DNA from: Deltaproteobacteria bacterium
GTDB lineage: Bacteria > Desulfobacterota > Binatia > Binatales > Binataceae
DNA length: 7,527 bases
Reading direction: 5' to 3'
Assembly: GCA_021799555.1 (NCBI GenBank)
Contig: JAJZAG010000187.1
Coordinates: 1-7,527 of the forward strand
Shown here: positions 1-4,341 of the stretch, one piece after another
How the letters are laid out: each line of letters starts with the position of its first letter
How positions within the stretch are numbered: the stretch's first letter is position 1
The notes under the pieces: model-generated
Databases searched by the model: none
The model's input: only the letters and a program-made list of their open reading frames with translations
What the model was told of the DNA's origin: nothing
Program-made: the position numbers and the translations under genes

Positions 1-378
1 CGCGCGGTGCCCGCCCTGGAGGTTCTCCGTACGCGCTGGCGTGTGACGCAATCGCTGCGCCGCTTCGAGACGCGACGCCTTTGGAGGCCGCCCGCGCGCA
101 GCGACAGCATAATCCTCGTATGGCGGCGTGACTTGAAAGTCTTCTACCGCGAGCTCGATCCGGTCGAAGCGCGCGGGATCGCCGCGCTCCGGCGCGGCGC
201 CTCGTTCGGCGAGATCTGCTCGGTTATCGCCGCGGCGGCAATCTCCGATGATGATTTTGGCGCCGCCAGCGATCCTGCCGCGACGATCAATACTATGCTT
301 GCGCGATGGCTCCGGGACGGAATTGTGGCGGGCGCGACGCCGGTGAAAAAGAAAGCCGCGGCTCGCGTGCGGTACTAA
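1..378 (+). CDS. HvfC/BufC-like (DUF2063) protein, C-terminal part only
   Basis: The reading frame is open from base 1 to a TAA at 376-378, so this is the C-terminal 125 residues of a gene that starts outside the window; the GTG at 7 lies inside it and is not a credible start. The sequence seen has the pattern of the C-terminal region of the HvfC/BufC family: an ILVWRRD strand, then a FYRELDPVEARGIAAL segment, a G-x-S-F-G-E-I-C turn, and a final helix ending ARWLRDGIV, followed by a basic tail (VKKKAAARVRY). Family members usually sit beside a DUF692 protein (HvfB/BufB) and a small precursor peptide, and are linked to modification of metal-responsive peptides; those genes, if present, lie upstream and cannot be seen. 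The gene is separated by 34 bp from the acetyltransferase gene, so the two may be co-transcribed. The assignment rests on pattern memory of the C-terminal half only. Confidence 0.55.
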   Translation, partial: RAVPALEVLRTRWRVTQSLRRFETRRLWRPPARSDSIILVWRRDLKVFYRELDPVEARGIAALRRGASFGEICSVIAAAAISDDDFGAASDPAATINTMLARWLRDGIVAGATPVKKKAAARVRY

Positions 379-412
379 TCAAGGGCGCCACGGTGCTAAG
401 CTCGGCTCCCGG

Positions 413-1510
413 ATGAGCCTCGGGGGTATCACGATCGAGCGAGTAGACACGCGCGACGCGTGCCAGGAATTTGCACGCCTGCCTTATCACATCTACGCCG
501 CGCGCGAGGCGTGGTGGCCGCCCGATATTCAGAGCGAGATCGATATGATCACGCGCAAGACTCACTTCGCGCCGTTTCTCGACCTCGAGGCGTTCAGCGC
601 GCGCCGGCGCGGCAGGATGGTGGCGCGCGTCAGTGCGGTCGTCAATCACCGCTATATCCAGCACTGGAGCGAGCAGCTTGGGCATCTGATACATTTCGAA
701 GCCTACGAAGGTGAAGAAGACGCTGCCGTCGCGATGATCGAAGCCGCCGCCGAGTCGCTGGCTGGTCGCGGAATGAAGGCCGCGCGCAGCGGCTTCGCCG
801 CGTTTCTCGACTATCCGTACGCGATTGACGGCTACGGACGCCTACCCTCGTTCCTGCTCCGTGGAAATCCACCGCATTACCATCGATGCTTCAAACGGGC
901 GGGCTTCGAAACCGAGAAAGGGCAGACTGATTTCACCGCCGAATTGACCTCCGAGCTGCTCGAGCGTTACCGCCGCTCGGTTGCGGCGGCGACGGCGGCG
1001 GGCGTCGCAATCAAGAGCTGGCGCGAGTACGGATTTCTCGCCGCGATCGACGCATGGACCGACGTTACCAACGCCGCGTTTCTTCGGCATTGGGGATGGA
1101 ACCCCGTCACCAGGGCCGAGATGCGCCCGATGCTGGCGTCGCTATGGGAAACGCCGGTCGCCGATCTGTCGATGCTTGCCGTGATCGACGACGAGCCGGT
1201 GGGCGCGGTCTTTTCGGTGCCGGATATGACCACGATGCTCGCGCAGGTGCGGCGCGGGGTTCGGCTCGAACCTTCGCGCGGCGGCGGGACGCGCGGCGCG
1301 CTGGTCAATATCGGCGTCAAGGAAAGCGCGCGCGGACGTGGAATCGCGGCCGCGATGGCGTCGCGCTCATTTCTCCGAATGGCCGAGCGGCGGATGCGGT
1401 TCGCCGGCTACACGCTCGTGCTCGACGACAACTGGGCCTCGCGCCGCACCGCGGAAAGCCTGGGCGCGCATATCACGGCGAATTTCATAACCTACCGCCG
1501 CAACCTCTAG
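413..1510 (+). CDS. GNAT-family N-acetyltransferase, 365 aa
   Basis: Predicted cytoplasmic acyl transferase using acetyl-CoA; the substrate is unknown. The N-terminal region has the LPYHIYAAREAWWPPDI pattern (residues 23-39) found at the start of a group of roughly 370-residue GNAT-like proteins (E. coli YghO is the relative I have in mind, uncertain). The C-terminal GNAT domain shows the acetyl-CoA loop at residues 298-312: strand VNIGVK, then R307-x-x-G310-x-A312, matching the R/Q-x-x-G-x-G/A consensus, followed by a helix, the strand TLVLDDN, and the ASRRTAESLGA helix typical of GNAT motif B. ATG 413 is the only plausible start in this frame after the upstream gene; its Shine-Dalgarno is weak. 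The last 40 codons (1388-1508) are duplicated 1,108 bp downstream beyond a toxin-antitoxin pair. This copy is intact, ending Asn-Leu-TAG, so it should be the functional gene end. Confidence 0.8.
   Translation: MSLGGITIERVDTRDACQEFARLPYHIYAAREAWWPPDIQSEIDMITRKTHFAPFLDLEAFSARRRGRMVARVSAVVNHRYIQHWSEQLGHLIHFEAYEGEEDAAVAMIEAAAESLAGRGMKAARSGFAAFLDYPYAIDGYGRLPSFLLRGNPPHYHRCFKRAGFETEKGQTDFTAELTSELLERYRRSVAAATAAGVAIKSWREYGFLAAIDAWTDVTNAAFLRHWGWNPVTRAEMRPMLASLWETPVADLSMLAVIDDEPVGAVFSVPDMTTMLAQVRRGVRLEPSRGGGTRGALVNIGVKESARGRGIAAAMASRSFLRMAERRMRFAGYTLVLDDNWASRRTAESLGAHITANFITYRRNL
1388..1508 (+). repeat. 121-bp direct repeat, upstream copy (end of acetyltransferase gene)
   Basis: This stretch covers codons 326-365 of the acetyltransferase gene plus the first base of its stop codon. 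It recurs at 2496-2616 with a fixed offset of 1,108 bp. By hand alignment 117 of 121 positions agree; the differences are at 1397, 1399, 1435 and 1505. The match stops sharply on both sides: 1387 (G) against 2495 (A), and the TAG of this copy against TGA in the other. This copy keeps an open reading frame. Confidence 0.95.
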
Positions 1511-1640
1511 CAGTCGATCGGGAGACCGCAAACACCGAACTCGCCCGCGCGGGATGCGCTCGCGGGTGGCCGGTCAACAGCTAGCGCAGCCTAAGTTCGA
1601 CAGACGTCGACCCCGTGGCCTTTGCTGGCGGATCAGCCGA
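1511..1640. other. Intergenic stretch after the acetyltransferase gene
   Basis: No convincing gene on either strand. It contains a G+C-rich hairpin at 1544-1566 (CCCGCG pairing with CGCGGG, loop of 11) that also includes the self-complementary CCCGCGCGGG at 1544-1553. No T-run follows, so it is not a canonical intrinsic terminator, although it may still slow or end transcription from the acetyltransferase gene. An 11-bp stretch, GCCCGCGCGGG (1543-1553), recurs at 2631-2641, shortly after the downstream repeat copy. Confidence 0.5.
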
Positions 1641-1817
1641 CTATCCGGCGGTCTGATTGCGCCGGACGCGCCAGCCTTCACGGAGACCACGGGTGAATCG
1701 TTCGGGCTTGGGCGGTGCTGAGGGCGTGCGCTCAATCATCTCATGGACGAGCTGGGGCATTTCGCGATGCGTCTTGCGGCGCAAAGGTTCCCCTTTACAG
1801 CGCAAGCCCGTACCCAT
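1641..1817 (-). CDS. Small hypothetical ORF divergent from the toxin-antitoxin pair, 58 aa (47 aa from an internal start)
   Basis: On the minus strand an ATG at 1817-1815, formed by the outer arm of the palindrome, opens a 58-codon frame ending in TAG at 1643-1641. The product begins MGTGLRCKGEPLRRKT and continues through REMPQLVHEMIERTP and RFTRGLREGWRVRRNQTAG; it is basic and I do not recognise it. A better-supported start may be the TTG at 1784-1782, which has an AAAGGGG Shine-Dalgarno (1796-1790) five bases upstream and gives 47 residues. About 70% of third positions counted are G or C, as expected for a coding frame here, but a frame this short in G+C-rich DNA can arise by chance. It could be a third gene of the toxin-antitoxin locus, the tail of a gene broken by rearrangement, or not a gene. 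Confidence 0.35.
   Translation of the reverse strand: MGTGLRCKGEPLRRKTHREMPQLVHEMIERTPSAPPKPERFTRGLREGWRVRRNQTAG
1794..1799 (+). promoter_or_regulatory. Possible -35 box for the antitoxin-toxin operon
   Basis: TTTACA resembles a sigma-70 -35 box. A 17-base spacer leads to TAGCAC at 1817-1822, only half matching the -10 consensus and lying inside the palindrome. If this is the promoter, a repressor bound to the palindrome would cover its -10 region, as expected for an autoregulated operon. The same bases on the other strand form part of the Shine-Dalgarno of the divergent small ORF. Weak evidence. Confidence 0.3.
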
Positions 1818-1838
1818 AGCACCTAATTAGGTGCTATG
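1815..1838. promoter_or_regulatory. Perfect 24-bp palindrome, likely antitoxin operator
   Basis: The half-site CATAGCACCTAA is followed directly by its exact reverse complement TTAGGTGCTATG; all 12 base pairs match and the symmetry breaks at the next pair (1814 C, 1839 C). It lies 19 bp before the antitoxin ATG at 1858. Phd/YefM antitoxins bind palindromes of this kind in their own promoters, alone or with the toxin, so this is the natural operator for the operon. It also overlaps the ATG of the divergent small ORF. The A+T-rich centre and absence of a following T-run argue against a terminator. Confidence 0.7.
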
Positions 1839-1846
1839 CTCTGACC

Positions 1847-1852
1847 AAGGAG
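1847..1852 (+). promoter_or_regulatory. Ribosome binding site fixing the antitoxin start
   Basis: AAGGAG sits five bases before ATG 1858. It is the best Shine-Dalgarno sequence seen in the window. It selects ATG 1858 over the in-frame GTG at 1831, which lies inside the palindrome and has no such site. Confidence 0.75.
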
Positions 1853-1857
1853 CCGTC

Positions 1858-2148
1858 ATGCTCGATATCACCAAGGACATTCAATCTTTGACGAACTTCC
1901 GGCGGAAATCCAGGGCGTTTCTCAAGGCGATGAAGAAGAGCAAGCGGCCGGTGGTCCTGACCGTCAACGGCAAGGCCGAAGCTGTCGTGCAGGACGCCGA
2001 ATCCTATCAGCGATTGCTCGACAGCGCCGCCCGCGCCGACGTTTACGAGGCTATTCGGCAAAGCGTGGACGATATTACCCACGGACGGACGCGCCCGGCC
2101 CGTATCGTATTCGCCGAGTTGCGCCGGCGTCATGGCGTACCTCGTTGA
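1858..2148 (+). CDS. Phd/YefM-family antitoxin, 96 aa
   Basis: Antitoxin of a type II toxin-antitoxin pair: it neutralises the adjacent toxin by direct binding and represses its own operon. Residues 11-53 fit the Phd/YefM DNA-binding fold, with the key run PVVLTVNGKAEAVVQDAESY (31-50), matching the family pattern of a strand, an N-G-K turn, a second strand and a D-x-E-x-Y helix start. Residues about 60-96 would be the toxin-binding tail, flexible until bound; it is arginine-rich near the end. The start is set by AAGGAG at 1847-1852. The gene overlaps the toxin gene by 17 bp, so translation of the two is probably coupled. Length is normal for the family (about 80-95). Confidence 0.9.
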   Translation: MLDITKDIQSLTNFRRKSRAFLKAMKKSKRPVVLTVNGKAEAVVQDAESYQRLLDSAARADVYEAIRQSVDDITHGRTRPARIVFAELRRRHGVPR

Positions 2149-2452
2149 ATTGACGCTCCGCGCCGAGCGGGATCTCGATTACCTCCTTGAGCGGATCTCG
2201 GCGGACAATTCGGCGGAGGCCGCCCGCTGGTTCAATGGGCTCGAAGAGGTTATCCACACGCTCGAACGGTGGCCGCGCCGCTGCCCTCTGGCTCCCGAGA
2301 GCAAAAGGGCTAAACGGCGATTGCGGCATTTGCTCCACGGAGCAAAACGAGACGTGTACCGGGTGATTTACGAAATCGACGAATCGCGCAAGGTGGTTCG
2401 TGTCCTGACGATCAGGCACGCCGCTATGGACGCGCTCATCAGCGGCGCGTGA
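2132..2452 (+). CDS. RelE/ParE-superfamily toxin, 106 aa
   Basis: Toxin partner of the preceding antitoxin. The sequence follows the RelE/ParE pattern: strand VELTLRAERDLDYL (5-18), with the A-E-x-D-L motif opening the first helix; a second helix around 28-45 ending in LERWP; then LRHLLHGAKRDVYRVIYEID (64-83) with Y76, R77 and Y80; and the closing strand VVRVLTIRH (88-96). RelE members cleave mRNA on the ribosome while ParE members poison DNA gyrase; the residues seen do not settle which. R62/R63/R65, Y80, R95 and H96 could serve a ribonuclease, but this is inference. It starts at ATG 2132 inside the antitoxin gene and ends at TGA 2450-2452, 43 bp before the downstream repeat copy. The length is usual and nothing looks truncated. 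Confidence 0.88.
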   Translation: MAYLVELTLRAERDLDYLLERISADNSAEAARWFNGLEEVIHTLERWPRRCPLAPESKRAKRRLRHLLHGAKRDVYRVIYEIDESRKVVRVLTIRHAAMDALISGA

Positions 2453-2495
2453 AGATACTATCGTCGCTATGCTCACACGCCCGCGCACGGCGCAA

Positions 2496-2618
2496 CGGCG
2501 GATGTGATTCGCCGGCTACACGCTCGTGCTCGACGACAACTGAGCCTCGCGCCGCACCGCGGAAAGCCTGGGCGCGCATATCACGGCGAATTTCATAACC
2601 TACCGCCGCAACTTCTGA
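2496..2618 (+). pseudogene. Decayed duplicate of the acetyltransferase 3' end (downstream repeat copy)
   Basis: This is the second copy of the 121-bp repeat, read in the same frame as the acetyltransferase. Against the intact copy, Arg CGG becomes TGA at 2505-2507, Trp341 TGG becomes TGA at 2541-2543, and the last codon CTC becomes TTC, giving an ending Asn-Phe-TGA at 2616-2618 instead of Asn-Leu-TAG. It has no start or N-terminal part and cannot be translated into anything useful. All four substitutions are C-to-T or G-to-A relative to the intact copy, the usual direction of drift in unselected bacterial DNA. Its presence also creates a false upstream extension of the next membrane-protein gene in another frame. 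Confidence 0.92.
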
Positions 2619-2665
2619 TTGCGCCGTCTTGCCCGCGCGGGGCGCAGGGCGCTACAACGCCTGTG
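2619..2665. other. Leader before the membrane-protein/hydroxylase operon
   Basis: Short non-coding stretch between the pseudogene copy and the next gene. It contains GCCCGCGCGGG at 2631-2641 (shared with 1543-1553) and a CAGGG at 2645-2649 that is rather far from ATG 2666 to act as a Shine-Dalgarno. No clear promoter was found, so the operon start may use unusual promoter boxes or read-through. Confidence 0.4.
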
Positions 2666-3142
2666 ATGCTGACGATACGAATGCTGGTGTTGTTCGTCCA
2701 TGTAACCGCGGTGATCGTCGCGCTCGGCGGCTCACTATTCAGCACCTTTGCGCTCACTCCTATCCTGACCGGAGAGCTCGAGCCGGCGGCGCGGGTCAAA
2801 GTCGTGCGGCGCGTAATCCGCCGCTTGGGCGCAATCGTCCTCAGCGCGCTCGCGATTTTGGTCGCAACCGGCATGTTTAACCTGCTCTATCTCGGCAGGC
2901 TAGGCCTGCTGCTCGCGATCAAGCTGGTGCTGGTCGTTATCGTGATCGCACTTGCGATTCATCAGTATGCGAACCTCGGCGCCAAAATCTGGCGCGTCTC
3001 GGAAAATGGTCCGGCTCCGGAACTCGCGCCGCTGCTCAAACGCTTTCGCCGCGTCGGACTGATGCAGGGAACTCTGGTACTCGCGATCGTTTACCTGTCG
3101 CTCGGGCTGACTCGCGTGGCGAGCGCGGCCGCGCTCGGATGA
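2666..3142 (+). CDS. CopD-like four-helix integral membrane protein, 158 aa
   Basis: Predicted inner-membrane protein with four hydrophobic helices at about residues 6-28, 52-73, 79-100 and 129-148. The FVHVTAVIVALGGSLF start (10-25), the basic RRVIRRLG segment before helix 2, the VATGMFNLL motif (66-74) and the LLLAIKLVLV run (81-90) resemble the CopD/copper-resistance membrane domain and related small families; the exact family is uncertain. His12 in helix 1 and His99 at the end of helix 3 might bind a metal or heme, which is inference. ATG 2666 is chosen because the frame upstream (to 2504) only reads the acetyltransferase repeat out of frame; ATG 2681 is an alternative. The gene overlaps the next by 4 bp (ATGA), so the two are translationally coupled. 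Confidence 0.7.
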   Translation: MLTIRMLVLFVHVTAVIVALGGSLFSTFALTPILTGELEPAARVKVVRRVIRRLGAIVLSALAILVATGMFNLLYLGRLGLLLAIKLVLVVIVIALAIHQYANLGAKIWRVSENGPAPELAPLLKRFRRVGLMQGTLVLAIVYLSLGLTRVASAAALG

Positions 3143-3663
3143 AGCCGGCAGTCAAAAGACCCGCGTATCGTCGCGTGCTTCGATGGTTGACGGTAGCGGC
3201 GATTGTGGCGGGAACGGTCTTCACGTTCAGTTACGGCAGTGGAGCGCATCTGGCGGTGCGCTATCTGAATCCGCGGTTCGGCCGATGGTGGAACGAGCAC
3301 GAATTTGAGCTGATGATCCTCGCCGCGTCGGCGCTCGGGATCCTGAGCGCGATCGGGCTTGGCTTGCGTCTGCTCGAAGACGGCGCGGCTCGCCGCCGAG
3401 TGGCGTTAATCTCACTCGTTGTCGGCGCGGTCATCCTCGAGCCGCTCGCGCATCTGTCGTCCGCGCTCGGCCGCTTCGGATGGAGCGGGGCGCGCTCGTT
3501 CGACACCTACGAGATTAACTCGATTCTTGACAAGGTTCTGATCGCGGGCGTTTACTTTCTTAAGATCGCGGGTTTCGGACTGATCGCTGGAATTGCGATC
3601 TTCGCGGTTGTCGCGATGGCGGCGGCGAACACTCCCGCCGCGCGGCGCGAGGCTCAGAAATAG
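3139..3663 (+). CDS. Unknown integral membrane protein, about four helices, 174 aa
   Basis: I do not recognise the family. A basic N-terminus (KPAVKRPAYRRVLR) precedes a first hydrophobic segment at about 15-31; further likely helices lie at about 56-78, 87-104 and 134-162, so the protein should sit in the cytoplasmic membrane. Between helices 1 and 2 a loop carries NPRFGRWWNEHEFE (44-57), and between helices 3 and 4 a loop carries GWSGARSFDTYE (114-125). Histidines at 37, 54 and 105 are candidates for cofactor or metal binding but no known motif is evident. It begins within the stop of the CopD-like gene (ATGA overlap) and ends 12 bp before the hydroxylase small subunit, which places it in the same operon and suggests a link to that enzyme, for example as an anchor or electron acceptor. 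That role is inference. Confidence 0.65.
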   Translation: MKPAVKRPAYRRVLRWLTVAAIVAGTVFTFSYGSGAHLAVRYLNPRFGRWWNEHEFELMILAASALGILSAIGLGLRLLEDGAARRRVALISLVVGAVILEPLAHLSSALGRFGWSGARSFDTYEINSILDKVLIAGVYFLKIAGFGLIAGIAIFAVVAMAAANTPAARREAQK

Positions 3664-3675
3664 GATCGGCCGCGG

Positions 3676-4341
3676 ATGAAATCAGATAAAGACAAATCGC
3701 CGCGCAAACCGCCGTTGAGCCGTCGCTCCTTCCTCAAGGGCGCCGCCCTGACCAGCGCCGGCGCGGTCGCCGCCGTCGCCACTCTGGGCCATCTCAATAC
3801 CGCCGATGCCTCCGCGCCCGCGTTGCCGGACGGAGTCGCCGAGCGGCTCGGACCCGGCCCGGCGGAAATTCAACTCAGCATCAACGGGCACACCCGCCGC
3901 CTCGCCGTCGAGCCGCGCGTTACCCTATTGCGCGCGCTGCGCGAGCATCTCGGAATGACCGGCACGAAGCTGGTATGCGATCGCGGCGCATGCGGCGCCT
4001 GCACCGTTCATCTCGACGGACGCCCGGTCAATTCGTGCATGATCCTGGCCGTCGATGCGCGCGGACATCGGATCACGACGATCGAGGGCCTCGGAAATTC
4101 AGACCAGATGCATCCAGTGCAGGACGCGTTCGTGCACGCCGACGCGATGCAATGCGGCTTCTGCACGCCTGGGATGGTGATGTCGATTGCGGCGGCGCTC
4201 GAAGCCAATCCGTCCGCCGAGCTCGACACGATTCGCCACTCGGTCGCCGGCAATATCTGCCGTTGCGGAACTTATCCGCATGTTTTCGCCGCCGCACTGA
4301 AGGTTGCGCGCGCCTCCGGCGGCGCGAAGGGGAAGACGTAA
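3676..4341 (+). CDS. Tat-exported [2Fe-2S] subunit of a molybdenum hydroxylase (PaoA-like), 221 aa
   Basis: Small iron-sulfur subunit of a xanthine dehydrogenase-family enzyme; it carries electrons from the Mo site to the FAD subunit. Residues 15-21 (SRRSFLK, twin arginines 16-17) followed by a hydrophobic Ala-rich stretch form a Tat signal, as in E. coli PaoA. The plant-ferredoxin-type domain carries its [2Fe-2S] cluster on C101, C106, C109 and C121 (CX4CX2CX11C). The C-terminal helical domain carries the second cluster on C160, C163, C195 and C197 (QCGFCTPG and ICRCGTY motifs). All eight ligands are present. Without the leader the length fits the usual 150-170 residue core. The stop overlaps the start of the Mo subunit gene by one base (TAATG). 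Export implies a periplasmic enzyme, the partner subunits travelling with this one. Confidence 0.93.
   Translation: MKSDKDKSPRKPPLSRRSFLKGAALTSAGAVAAVATLGHLNTADASAPALPDGVAERLGPGPAEIQLSINGHTRRLAVEPRVTLLRALREHLGMTGTKLVCDRGACGACTVHLDGRPVNSCMILAVDARGHRITTIEGLGNSDQMHPVQDAFVHADAMQCGFCTPGMVMSIAAALEANPSAELDTIRHSVAGNICRCGTYPHVFAAALKVARASGGAKGKT

Larger units (their letters stand above)
1509..2616. mobile_element. Repeat-bounded accessory insert carrying a toxin-antitoxin pair
   Basis: One repeat unit (1,108 bp) lies between the ends of the two 121-bp copies. It holds a small opposite-strand ORF, a 24-bp palindrome, the antitoxin and toxin genes, and the decayed downstream repeat. The arrangement resembles a DNA element inserted at the 3' end of a gene, where the incoming DNA supplies a replacement gene end and the original end is pushed downstream. 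No integrase, transposase or terminal inverted repeat was found, so if it was mobile it depended on functions elsewhere or has lost them. A non-mobile origin, such as a duplication followed by capture of the toxin-antitoxin genes, is equally open. The antitoxin gene is about 60% G+C in a 240-base hand count, against about 70% in a 60-base sample of the hydroxylase gene, weakly supporting separate ancestry. Confidence 0.4.

Noticed and set aside
1541..1569. Intrinsic terminator after the acetyltransferase gene
   Set aside because: A G+C-rich hairpin is possible but no T-run follows, so termination cannot be claimed.
1831..1857. Earlier GTG start for the antitoxin
   Set aside because: The GTG lies in the palindromic operator and has no Shine-Dalgarno, while ATG 1858 has AAGGAG five bases before it.
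2505..2543. Recoded TGA codons in the downstream repeat copy
   Set aside because: TGA ends several intact genes here (antitoxin, toxin, CopD-like, Mo subunit), so the standard code applies; the copy also lacks a start and the rest of the protein.
2504..2665. N-terminal extension of the CopD-like membrane protein by 54 residues
   Set aside because: These codons read the acetyltransferase repeat out of frame; the same residues appear as a shadow frame over the intact acetyltransferase end, so they reflect the duplication and not a real protein segment.
1511..2665. Integrase, transposase, tRNA or CRISPR repeats explaining the insert
   Set aside because: Both strands were read for such features and none was seen; only the direct repeat, palindrome, toxin-antitoxin genes and the small ORF are present.
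3975..4340. N-terminal extension of the Mo-cofactor subunit
   Set aside because: It is arginine-rich, out-of-frame reading of the iron-sulfur subunit gene, whose eight cluster cysteines prove its own frame. ATG 4341 overlaps the previous stop in the usual operon manner.
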